This document shows positions 47,879 to 55,184 of a stretch of 64,000 nt of DNA, piece after piece; position 1 is the first letter of the stretch; the number at the start of each line of letters is the position of its first letter. Origin of the DNA: Aquisphaera insulae (lineage in GTDB: Bacteria; Planctomycetota; Planctomycetia; Isosphaerales; Isosphaeraceae). The notes beneath the pieces are model-generated. The model ran no database searches. It saw only the letters and a list, made by a program, of their open reading frames with translations, and was not told where the DNA came from. The stretch covers positions 1-64,000 of the forward strand of contig NZ_JAALJH010000023.1 in the NCBI RefSeq assembly GCF_011064615.1, written 5' to 3'. Both the position numbers and the translations under genes were made by a program.

Positions 47879-48751
47879 ATGAAAGTGCAGCTAGTCGTGG
47901 TCCGGGGCAAGCCTGAAGGGAAGGTGATCCCGCTGGCCGGGCCCAAGTTCAAGATCGGCCGCGGTGAGACGTGCCATCTGAGGCCCACCAGCGAGCAGGT
48001 CAGCCGCGAGCACGCGGAGTTCGAGCTCCAGGGGGACACGCTGACCGTCCGCGACCTCGGGAGCCGCAACGGGACGCTCGTCAACGGCAAGGCACTGACC
48101 TCCGGCGCCTGCGCCCTCCACGATCGCGACCTCGTCCAGGTCGGCCCGCTCACCTTCGCGGTGGCGATCCAGGAGACCAAACCCGCCGCCAAGCCCGCCC
48201 CCACGGCCGCGGCCGCGAAGCCCGCCAAGCCGGCCTCCCCCGACGACATCTCGACCGACGACATCGACTCCTGGCTGCTCGGCGACCGCAGCGGCGACTC
48301 GGCCGACCAGGCCACGGCCGTCTACGGCGGCGACACTATCACCATCGCCGCCTTCAAGGATGCCCAGGTGCCCCCACCGGCACCCTCCAAGTCCGCCGTC
48401 GCCGCGGCGACCAATCGACCCCCCTCCGTGGCCGATGACTCCGAGTACGAACGCCAGTCCGAGGCCGTCGACGAGGCGGCCGAGGAGGAACCCGAGGAGG
48501 AGCAGCCCGAGGCCGACGAGGAGGCCCCCGAGGAGGCCGAGGAAGAGGCCGCGGAGTCGAACCCCGAGGAGGAGTTCGTCGATCCGTCCAACCCCTTCTA
48601 CGTCGCCAAGAAGGCGCAGAAGGACAAGGACAAGGAACCCGCCAAGACATCGACCACCGGCGCGGCCAACCAGACCTTCAAGGACAGCAGCGACGCCGCC
48701 AACGAGATCCTCCGGAAGCTGATGGAGCGGCGACGCGCCTCCAAGTCCTGA
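47879..48751 (+). CDS. FHA-domain protein with acidic linker
   Basis: The 290-residue protein starts at 47879. Residues about 1-95 form an FHA domain with the phosphothreonine-binding motifs FKIGRGETCHLRP, VSREHAEFELQG and RDLGSRNGTLVNGK. The rest is linker: Ala/Pro/Lys-rich, then a strongly acidic stretch (EAAEEEPEEEQPEADEEAPE) and a short conserved tail with a helix (NEILRKLMERRRASKS). This tail may bind a partner. FHA domains read phosphorylated threonines, so the Ser/Thr kinases of this organism are natural partners. A MoxR ATPase gene follows 87 bp downstream on the same strand. Confidence 0.9.
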   Translation: MKVQLVVVRGKPEGKVIPLAGPKFKIGRGETCHLRPTSEQVSREHAEFELQGDTLTVRDLGSRNGTLVNGKALTSGACALHDRDLVQVGPLTFAVAIQETKPAAKPAPTAAAAKPAKPASPDDISTDDIDSWLLGDRSGDSADQATAVYGGDTITIAAFKDAQVPPPAPSKSAVAAATNRPPSVADDSEYERQSEAVDEAAEEEPEEEQPEADEEAPEEAEEEAAESNPEEEFVDPSNPFYVAKKAQKDKDKEPAKTSTTGAANQTFKDSSDAANEILRKLMERRRASKS

Positions 48752-48838
48752 CGATCCCCGGCCGCGGGCCCCTCGACCGGCGCCGGTCGGGGCCCGGCCT
48801 CGACCCGCCGTCGCCTTCGCGAGGGACTCGACTCTTTC

Positions 48839-49861
48839 ATGGTGAACGATGATCCCTCGCGTGCGATCGCCTCGACCGGCGAGATCCCGGCCTCGGCCCC
48901 CGAGAGCCTCGAGAGACTGATCGGGCGCCTCGAGCACCTGGTCGTCGGCCAGCGCACCCTGCTCGAGCGGCTGATCGTGGCCCTGCTCGCCGGCGGCCAC
49001 GTCCTCATCGAGGGCGTCCCCGGCCTGGCCAAGACGCGGGCCGTCCGGGCCCTGGCCAATGCGCTCGACCTCCCCTTCCGCCGGATCCAGTTCACCCCGG
49101 ACCTCCTCCCGGCCGACCTGACCGGGACGCAGATCTACCGCCCGGCCACCGGGACCTTCGACGTCCGCCCCGGGCCCATCGTCACGAGCGTTCTGCTCGC
49201 CGACGAGATCAATCGTGCGCCGGCCAAGGTCCAAAGTGCGCTCCTCGAGGCCATGCAGGAAGGGCAGATCACGGTCGGTGACGAGACCATCGTCCTGCCC
49301 GAGACGTTCTGGGTCCTCGCCACCCAGAACCCGATCGAACACGAGGGGACATACCCGCTCCCCGAGGCCCAGCTCGATCGGTTCCTCATGAAGCTGGTCG
49401 TCGGCTACCCCGACCGCGACTCCGAGCTGGCGATGCTCGAGCTGCCGGACGTCGCCGAGGCGAGCCACGTCGAATCGCGGACGAGCGACGAGCCGGCGAT
49501 CTTCAGCCCCGCGCAGGTCCTCTCCTTCCGGAAGCTGACCGAGTCCGTGCGGGTCGCGCCCGCGATCAAGGAATACGTCGTCGACCTCGTGAGGGCCACC
49601 CGCGACCCCACCGCCTACGGCCTCGGCATCGCTCCGCTGCTCGAGCTGGGGGCCAGCCCGCGCGCCACGATCGCGCTGATCCGGGCCGCCAGGGCCCACG
49701 CGCTGCTCTGCCGCCGCGACTACGTCACCCCCCACGACGTCAAGAGCCTCGCCCGCGACATCATCCGCCACCGAATCCTGATCAGCTACGAGGCCGACGC
49801 GGAAGGCCTCTCGGCCGACGACATCCTCGGCCGGATCCTCGACCACATCCCGGTCCCGTGA
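48839..49861 (+). CDS. MoxR-family AAA+ ATPase
   Basis: The 340-residue protein has the MoxR arrangement: Walker A GVPGLAKTRAVRAL, VRPGPIVTSVLLADEINRA with Walker B, the sensor ATQNPIEHEGTYPLPEAQLD and the C-terminal lid (LGASPRATIALIRAARAHAL). A 30-residue variable start precedes it. MoxR ATPases act as chaperones that insert metals or build complexes, usually with a VWA-domain partner. A VWA/DUF58 gene is not found next to it in this window, which is unusual as they are normally adjacent. The preceding FHA gene may be part of the same unit. Confidence 0.94.
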   Translation: MVNDDPSRAIASTGEIPASAPESLERLIGRLEHLVVGQRTLLERLIVALLAGGHVLIEGVPGLAKTRAVRALANALDLPFRRIQFTPDLLPADLTGTQIYRPATGTFDVRPGPIVTSVLLADEINRAPAKVQSALLEAMQEGQITVGDETIVLPETFWVLATQNPIEHEGTYPLPEAQLDRFLMKLVVGYPDRDSELAMLELPDVAEASHVESRTSDEPAIFSPAQVLSFRKLTESVRVAPAIKEYVVDLVRATRDPTAYGLGIAPLLELGASPRATIALIRAARAHALLCRRDYVTPHDVKSLARDIIRHRILISYEADAEGLSADDILGRILDHIPVP

Positions 49862-49896
49862 GCCGACCCGCCACAGCGGCCTCTTGCCTTGTCGGA

Positions 49897-50085
49897 GCTT
49901 GATCTTCGGGTTGAGTTCAGGACGGGCCAGAATGCCTGTCCTCCGCCTGGCCTTGACTTCGGGGGACAGACATTCCTGTCTGTCCTTCACGCCGCTTGAT
50001 CTTCGGGTCGAGTTCAGGACGGGCCAGAATGCCTGTCCTCCGCGTGGCCTTGACTTCGGGGGACAGACATTCCTGTCTGTCCTTC
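49897..50085. repeat. Two tandem 92-bp units with a palindromic core
   Basis: Two nearly identical 92-bp units lie at 49897-49988 and 49994-50085, differing at only a few bases. Each holds cagaatgcctgtcctcc and then the 20-base near-palindrome gacagacattcctgtctgtc (arms gacagaca and tgtctgtc around ttcc), at 49965-49984 and 50062-50081. The core recurs at 52505-52695. The cores could form hairpins between the MoxR and lgt genes, which converge here, so a transcription-stop role is possible. Confidence 0.9.
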
Positions 50086-50114
50086 GACCTCAAATCCTGG
50101 ACGTTGACAGGGCT

Positions 50115-50984
50115 CTATCCGAGCGCCCCCGCCCCCGCGACCGCCACCGGCTCCTCATCCGCCTGAACGGTATCCGCATATCGTCCGACCGGACGCCGGC
50201 GGAGCCACGCCCAGTAGAGCAGGCCGCCGGCGAACAGGACGGTGCTGATGTTCTGCGAGATCGTGAACCCGGCGAAGAAGTCCCCCTCGTCACTCCTCAG
50301 GTACTCGATCAGGAACCGCGTGATCGGATAGGTCAGCATCAGCAGGCCGAGGACCTCGCCGTCCCGGCGCCGGAGCGGATAATAGGCCGTCAACAGGGCG
50401 AAGATCACGAGCGCGTCGAAGGCCGAGTAGAGCTGGGTCGGATGCAGGGGCAGCGACCAGGACGAGGCGGCCGGGATCAGCTTCTGGTCCACCTCGGAGG
50501 CCCAGGGGGGCGACGGCTTGGGGAACGAGACCGCCCACGGGAGATTGCAGACGTCCCCGAAGCAGCAGCCGTTGAGGAAGCAGCCGAGCCGGCCGAACCC
50601 GGTCCCGACCATGATCGAGGGCGCCAGCGCGTCCACGTAAGGTCGCAGCGGGAAGGGCCGGAACCACCGGTAGACGAAGAAGGCGAGCGTCCCGCCGAGG
50701 ACCCCCCCGTAGAAGACGATCCCCCCCTTCCAGTACTGGAAGACCTCCATCAGGCTGTGGATGTGCACGCCCCAGTACTGGATGCAGTAGAAGAGCCGGG
50801 CCACCACCAGGCCGATGAAGAAGACCCAGAAGGCCATGTCCAGGACGACGTCCGGGTCCAGCTTCTCGCGCCGGCACCGCCAGGCGGCCAGCCAGGTGGA
50901 ACCCACGAAGGCCAGCACCAGCATGGCCCCGTATCCGAAGACCGGCCAGCCCAGGAACGGGATCGTGAACAGGACCTGTCGCAT
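50115..50984 (-). CDS. lgt: Prolipoprotein diacylglyceryl transferase
   Basis: The 289-residue protein has about seven membrane helices and the Lgt signature in the form GRLGCFLNGCCFGD, with the essential arginine. The YGGVLGG motif (VFYGGVLGGTLAFFVY) stands where enterobacterial Lgt has HGG, a replacement seen in many PVC relatives. SWSLPLHPTQLYSAFDALVI and the late LIEYLRSDEGDF match the family. It transfers diacylglycerol to lipobox cysteines in the inner membrane, so it prepares lipoproteins such as the one at 2023-2484. It follows panD by 77 bp on the same strand. Confidence 0.93.
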   Translation of the reverse strand: MRQVLFTIPFLGWPVFGYGAMLVLAFVGSTWLAAWRCRREKLDPDVVLDMAFWVFFIGLVVARLFYCIQYWGVHIHSLMEVFQYWKGGIVFYGGVLGGTLAFFVYRWFRPFPLRPYVDALAPSIMVGTGFGRLGCFLNGCCFGDVCNLPWAVSFPKPSPPWASEVDQKLIPAASSWSLPLHPTQLYSAFDALVIFALLTAYYPLRRRDGEVLGLLMLTYPITRFLIEYLRSDEGDFFAGFTISQNISTVLFAGGLLYWAWLRRRPVGRYADTVQADEEPVAVAGAGALG

Positions 50985-51061
50985 CCTCCCGCCATCCTCC
51001 GGTGATGAGATGAGTCGAGCCGTGCCGAGGCGACTCAGCTCGCCTCCGCCGCGCGGTCAAT

Positions 51062-51478
51062 TCAGCCCGGCTCGAGCATCGAGAAGAAGCTCGGGTCGCA
51101 CGCCTGCGAGATCGGCGGGTATTCCACCCGCTCCATGACCTGGTTCTTCTGGTCGAGCGCCACGACCCGCGGCTGATAGCCCTCGATCTCGTCGGGCTCG
51201 AGCTCGGCGAACGCCATGACGATCACCCGGTCGCCCACGGCGCCCAGGCGGGCCATCGCGCCGTTGAGCTCGATCGACCCCGAGCCGCGACGCCCGGGCA
51301 GGACATAGGTCTGGGCCCGCAGGCCGGTCGCCACGTTGCTGACCAGGATCGCCTCGTAGGGGATCAGGCCCACGGCCTCCATCAGGTCGGGGTCGATGGT
51401 CAGGCTGCCGTGGTAATACAGGTCGCTCCGGGTCACCGTGGCGAGGTGGAGCTTGCTCTTGAGGACCGTGAGCCGCAT
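51062..51478 (-). CDS. panD: Aspartate 1-decarboxylase
   Basis: From the ATG at 51478 the product has 138 residues, the normal PanD length. MRLTVLKSKLHLATVTRSDL begins the fold, and YYHGSLTIDPDLMEAVGL carries the Gly-Ser self-cleavage site that makes the pyruvoyl cofactor. The rest (NVATGLRAQTYVLPGRRGSG, GAMARLGAVGDRVIVMAFAE) fits the double-psi beta barrel. It makes beta-alanine for pantothenate, and panC lies 13 bp upstream on the same strand. The frame is open upstream within panC but without homology. Confidence 0.96.
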   Translation of the reverse strand: MRLTVLKSKLHLATVTRSDLYYHGSLTIDPDLMEAVGLIPYEAILVSNVATGLRAQTYVLPGRRGSGSIELNGAMARLGAVGDRVIVMAFAELEPDEIEGYQPRVVALDQKNQVMERVEYPPISQACDPSFFSMLEPG

Positions 51479-51491
51479 GGGCAAGTTCACC

Positions 51492-52373
51492 TCATTCCGC
51501 GAGCAGGGCATTGTCGATGAGCCGGGTCGTCCCGACCCGCGCCGCGACCAGCGCGACGGCACGTCGAGACGCATCGATCGAGACCAGCGGCTCGAGCGAA
51601 TCGGCGTCGGCCACCTCCGCGTAATCGAGGCTGGCCAGCCGTTCCAATGATATCGTCCGGTCAAGGATCTGTCGAACCCGGCCGGCCTCGCGCTCGCCCC
51701 CCCGGACCGCCGCTCGGGCCGCCTCCAGGGCCCGGTGCAGGACCGTCGCGGCCGCCCGCTCCTCCGGGCTCAGGTACCGGTTTCGACTGCTCATCGCCAG
51801 CCCGTCCGCCTCCCGGACCGTCGGCTCCGTGACGATCTCCACCGGCACGTGCAGGTCCCCAACCATCCGCCGGATCAACAATTGTTGCTGAAAATCCTTC
51901 TGGCCGAAGACGGCCAGGTCCGGCCTCACGATCTCGAACAGGGCCAGGACCACGGTCGCCACCCCGCGGAAGTGGGTCGGCCGCACCGCGCCTTCCAGGA
52001 CGTGCGAGATCCCGGGGACCTCCACGAACGTCGCCGCCTTGCCGCGCGGATAGATGATCTCGTCGGTGGGCGTGAACACGACCGAGGCCCCGGCCCGTTG
52101 GGCCACCTCCAGGTCGCGGTCGAGCGTCCTCGGGTACTTCGCCAGGTCCTCGGTCGGGCCGAACTGGGTCGGATTCACGAAGATCGAGACCACCACGCGA
52201 TCGGCGACCTCCCGGCATCGCTCGATCAGCCGGGCATGCCCCGCATGCAACGCGCCCATGGTCGGCACGAACCCGACCCGCAGCCCCGCGGACGAACCCC
52301 GCGCCCGCGCCACGGCCTCGCGGATGCCCTCCACGGTCTGGACCACCTCGAGATCGATCGAACCCGCCGCCAT
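51492..52373 (-). CDS. panC: Pantothenate synthetase
   Basis: The start at 52373 gives 293 residues, usual for PanC. Motifs are GFVPTMGALHAGHARLIERC (HIGH), VVVSIFVNPTQFGPTEDLAK, FVEVPGISHVLEGAVRPTHF, GVATVVLALFEIVRPDLAVF, GQKDFQQQLLIRRMVGDL (KMSKS-like) and GLAMSSRNRYLSPEER. It joins pantoate and beta-alanine in the cytosol. A much longer open frame upstream (to 53522) runs through the palindromic repeats and is not protein-like. It forms a short panC-panD unit. Confidence 0.96.
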   Translation of the reverse strand: MAAGSIDLEVVQTVEGIREAVARARGSSAGLRVGFVPTMGALHAGHARLIERCREVADRVVVSIFVNPTQFGPTEDLAKYPRTLDRDLEVAQRAGASVVFTPTDEIIYPRGKAATFVEVPGISHVLEGAVRPTHFRGVATVVLALFEIVRPDLAVFGQKDFQQQLLIRRMVGDLHVPVEIVTEPTVREADGLAMSSRNRYLSPEERAAATVLHRALEAARAAVRGGEREAGRVRQILDRTISLERLASLDYAEVADADSLEPLVSIDASRRAVALVAARVGTTRLIDNALLAE

Positions 52374-52504
52374 CCCCGCCTCCCTCCACGCCCCTCGCCG
52401 GTGCCGGCCGCCTCGCGAGTGCCCTGTCACGGCCTGGTTTTCGAGTTCGAATCCGGGACAGGCCGAAATGCCTGTCCTCCGAGATCTCCGCCTCCAGGCC
52501 CGGG

Positions 52505-52695
52505 GGACAGACATTCCTGTCTGTCGGCCTGCCCCGGGGGACAGACATTCCTGTCTGTCATCCAGGCCCAGGGGACAGACATTCCTGCCTGTCGGCCTGG
52601 CCGGGGGAACGGATATTCCTGTCTGTCGGCCTGGCCGGAGGAACGGATATTCCTGTCTGTCGGCCTGGCCGGGGGACAGACATTCCTGTCTGTCG
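52505..52695. repeat. Six-copy palindromic repeat cluster
   Basis: Six versions of gacagacattcctgtctgtc follow one another: 52506-52525, 52540-52559, 52574-52593 (one change), about 52606-52626 and 52640-52660 (both changed to gaacggatattcctgtctgtc) and 52675-52694. The spacers are about 14 bases with ggcctggccgg repeated. It is the same core as at 49897-50085. The cluster fills the gap between panC and the ferredoxin gene. It is not a CRISPR array, since spacers repeat. Confidence 0.9.
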
Positions 52696-52801
52696 GGCTG
52701 GTTTTTGGGATCGAGACAGGACAGGCAGGAATGCCTGTCCTCCGGGATCGCCGACGGGCATGGCTGTCTGTCCTGCAATCCGAAACCCTGGTGTGGACGG
52801 A

Positions 52802-53170
52802 TCACGAGGCCTCTCTCGGCCCAAGTCGATGCGGGCAGCCCGGATTGTTCAGGCAGCTCTCGTCGATGACGAGATCCCCGAGGATCTCGCCCCCCAGGAT
52901 GGTCTTCTCGACGATCCTCGGCACGTCCTCGGGCGTGACCCGTCCGTACCAGATCCCGGTCGGATAGACGACCACGACCGGGCCGTGCTCGCACTGGTCG
53001 AGGCAGCCGGCGTGATTGGCCCGGGTCGTCGCGCCCACCCCGCGCCGCTTCAGCTCGACCTTGAAGGCATCCTTGAGCGTCTGCTTGCCGTCGGGGGCGC
53101 AAGAGCCGCGCTTGTGCCCCGGCTCCCGCGTGTTGCCGCAGACGAAGATGTGGTGCGTGAATGAAGCCAT
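52802..53170 (-). CDS. Thioredoxin-like [2Fe-2S] ferredoxin
   Basis: Starting at 53170 the product has 122 residues. HHIFVCGNTREPGHKRGSCA gives the first two ligands and AGCLDQCEHGPVVVVYPTGI the other two, with the GPVVVVYP strand and IWYGRVTPEDVPRIVEKTIL, typical of the thioredoxin-fold [2Fe-2S] ferredoxin family (Shethna-like). Two further cysteines occur in DESCLNNPGCPHR near the end. The frame is open further upstream into repeats, but homology starts here. It probably carries electrons in the cytosol; partner enzymes are not nearby. Confidence 0.9.
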   Translation of the reverse strand: MASFTHHIFVCGNTREPGHKRGSCAPDGKQTLKDAFKVELKRRGVGATTRANHAGCLDQCEHGPVVVVYPTGIWYGRVTPEDVPRIVEKTILGGEILGDLVIDESCLNNPGCPHRLGPREAS

Positions 53171-53342
53171 GAGCCGTCGCCATGTCGGTAAGGCACCGTC
53201 CCCAGGTTCGCCCCGGAGCCGTGGTCCGCGCCGCGCCCCAACGATAGCAGAGCCGGCCAGGTCCCGGCAGACCACTTGCGGGCCGCTCCCGGCCCAACGG
53301 CCATCCCCACGGCCCCTCCCTCTCGCCGTCCACCCGCCCCCG

Positions 53343-53441
53343 CAAATTGGCTTTGTTCGTCGCGCCACAGTCCCCGGCGCGTCGATCGTAAGTTCTGATT
53401 GGAAAAGGATTTTGATGCGGTTTCGCGATTGGCTTTGATGG
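53343..53441. repeat. Dispersed 99-bp repeat, copy 1
   Basis: The unit begins caaattggctttgttcgtcg and ends in ggctttgatgg. It is matched, with scattered changes, by 53907-54005, 564 bp away in the same direction. The first 24 bases are identical in the two copies. Neither copy is near a recognised transposase gene. Confidence 0.85.
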
Positions 53442-53906
53442 CACCCTCTTCGATCGCGAGGGCTCACCCTGACCCCCCTTGCATGCACGAGAGGTCCCCG
53501 GGTGGCCGTGGTGGAACACCACGGGATCGCCGCGTCCCTTACGCCGAGCTGGTCCGACGCCACGGCCCGCCCTCCGCGGTGTCCCACCACGGCCACCCGG
53601 GGGCTCGCACCCGGCAGAAGGCGCCGGAGCCCGGGGTCGTCACGCCGGGCCGTGCCGGCTGGCAAGCCCCCCAAGGTCACGTCACCACGTCTCGGGACGG
53701 TGCCGCTATGATGGCATCGATCCGGGTCGACGATCCTCGTCTCGACCACGCGGCGCCCACCCGAGGCGAGCGAAAGCCGGCCCACGTCTGGGTGGCCGTG
53801 CTGGAGCGAAGCGACTCCACGGGATCGCCTTCGCCCCGGGATGGCCTGCCCGCGTCGAACGCCCGTGGGCCGAGCGCTCGCTTCGCCCACCCCCAGCCCC
53901 CCGAGG

Positions 53907-54005
53907 CAAATTGGCTTTGTTCGTCGCGCCGTAGTCCCCGGCGCGTCGACCGTAAGTCCTGATTGATCATGGACTTCAACGCGATTTTTCGATTGGCTTT
54001 GATGG
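53907..54005. repeat. Dispersed 99-bp repeat, copy 2
   Basis: This is the second copy of the unit at 53343-53441. The middle part (about 53964-53994) is the most different, while both ends are conserved. Such non-coding repeats between genes are probably spread through the genome. Confidence 0.85.
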
Positions 54006-54603
54006 CGTGATTCTGGCGTTTCCGGCGTGGTCGCGACCCTCTCTCCGCGTCCGTTCCGGGTCGCGTCCCAACCCCGGCCGTCCTCGGCTCCGCCCCGAAG
54101 CCGGCAGAGCTCCTCGAGGATCTCCCTCAACTCCCGCTTCATCGCCGCGATCTCCCGCCGCCGTTCCGCGTGCGCGGCCTCGGCGTCGAGGACGTCCCCG
54201 GCTCGTCCCCGCCCCGTTGCTGGTTCGGTCCCCGGTCGTCCGTCTCGCCCGTCCCCCTGAACCTGGGCTTCGGTCGTCATCGTCGGAAGCCTCCGCGTCG
54301 GGATGTCATGCCCTGAGGTCGATCGATCGAAACACGGAGCGCGCGCAGTCGCCCGCGTCCTCGCGCCGCGTCTACTCAATACAATCCCGAAAAGTCGCCG
54401 GCCAGTTTCAGGAATCCCGAAAATCGAGGTCGAGAGCAGCAAGTCGGCCGAGGACCTCGGCGCCGGCTTCAGCTCGGTGCGTCGACGGACCCGAGGCGGA
54501 CGGCGCCGGGATCATGGCCGCCGTCACTTCGGTGGCTTCCCCGACGACGGCACCGGCGTCGGGCGGTCAAGTGGATCATCGGCCGGAGTCTGCCGGCCCT
54601 CGA

Positions 54604-54807
54604 TCAAAATCGTTCACGAGCCCGGCGGACGGACTCGTGCAGGGCCTTCTCTCGCCGCTCGCTCGGCGGCAGGTCGGTCAGGTATCGGGCGACGCGGATG
54701 CCGCTCGGGTCGACCTGAGGCCGCACGTCATGATCGTCCGACTTGTCGGCTGAACCGAGCACCGCCGAGCCCCCGATGGTTTCGGGAAGGTTCGAAAGGA
54801 GTTCCGG
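54604..54807 (-). pseudogene. Short 3' gene fragment before the island boundary
   Basis: A frame of 67 codons, bounded by stops at 54808-54810 and 54604-54606, has coding-like third positions but no good start. It reads LLSNLPETIGGSAVLGSADK, ..., IRVARYLTDLPPSERREKAL, ..., ESVRRARERF and stop. This looks like the end of a soluble helical protein whose front is missing. A neighbouring frame just upstream (MGKLVRREEVPVLEGSDLVA, about 54807-54870) could be its shifted beginning. The family is not recognised. Confidence 0.4.
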
Positions 54808-54863
54808 CTACAAGGTCCGAACCCTCTAAAACCGGCACTTCCTCCCGCCTTACCAATTTTCCC

Positions 54864-54953
54864 ATTTTAAGTTCGTGGCCAATGATCCCTACGCGTGGCC
54901 AATGATCCCTACGTGGTCGATGATCCATATTTTAAGTTCGTGGCCAATGATCC
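54864..54953. repeat. 25-bp direct repeats at the island edge
   Basis: A perfect 25-base repeat, attttaagttcgtggccaat + gatcc, is found at 54864-54888 and 54929-54953. Between them the shorter unit cgtggccaatgatccctacg is repeated again (about 54874-54893 and 54894-54913) and a variant gtggtcgatgatcc follows. The right copy ends exactly where the broken methyltransferase gene stops matching its family. The repeats may mark a recombination or insertion point. Confidence 0.9.
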
Positions 54954-55151
54954 TCCCGGGTCCCAGCCCCGAGCCTTGATCCCGTTTGAGGCCAGAAGGC
55001 CAACGTCTCGCCTGTGGCCGCATCCGTAATCGAAGACAGAGAAGTCGGGTGCGATCAGCCCGTCACGCATGGCACATTTGACGGGCAGTGAGTGGTCGTG
55101 GCGGTGCTGTGCCGTTCGGTGCCTTGGGATTACCGGCCGGATCTGGTCCAT
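54954..55151 (-). pseudogene. Truncated DNA phosphorothioation-associated methyltransferase
   Basis: The first 66 residues (from ATG 55151) match the start of the putative methyltransferase linked to dnd clusters: IPRHRTAQHRHDHSLPVKCA, then FSVFDYGCGHRRDVGLLASN with the SAM motif I, and ARGWDP. These proteins are normally several hundred residues long. Here homology ends after GWDPG at about 54955, and the frame continues into the 25-bp repeat and stops at 54909. The gene is therefore cut by a rearrangement at the island edge and should be dead. It follows dndA on the same strand (33 bp). Confidence 0.75.
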
Positions 55152-55184
55152 GGCAAGTCGCACCACCGGCCTGAGCCTGCGAGG

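Larger units (their letters stand above)
53171..54603. other. Repeat-rich region without a clear gene
   Basis: This 1.4-kb stretch contains two copies of a 99-bp repeat (53343-53441 and 53907-54005) and related scraps with ggtggccgtg...ccacgggatcgcc (about 53500-53535 and 53790-53826). On the minus strand one frame is open from 54280 down through the ferredoxin gene. Its first 65 residues (ERRREIAAMKRELREILEEL coiled-coil segment after MTTEAQVQ) look protein-like, but the rest is translated repeat, so the gene, if real, has no clear end. Nothing else is recognised. Confidence 0.55.

Noticed and set aside
49897..52695. CRISPR array
   Set aside because: The intervals between the palindromes are themselves repeated and vary in length, and no cas gene is near.
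52374..53522. Upstream extension of panC on the minus strand
   Set aside because: The frame is open but reads the palindromic repeats as a DRQECLSP-like chain. PanC homology and length start at 52373.
52802..54442. One 546-codon frame joining the ferredoxin gene to upstream sequence
   Set aside because: Only the last 122 codons match a family. The rest includes both copies of the 99-bp repeat, so the continuity is accidental.
54841..54960. tRNA gene or tRNA-derived attachment site at the island edge
   Set aside because: No cloverleaf or T-loop sequence could be drawn from the repeats.
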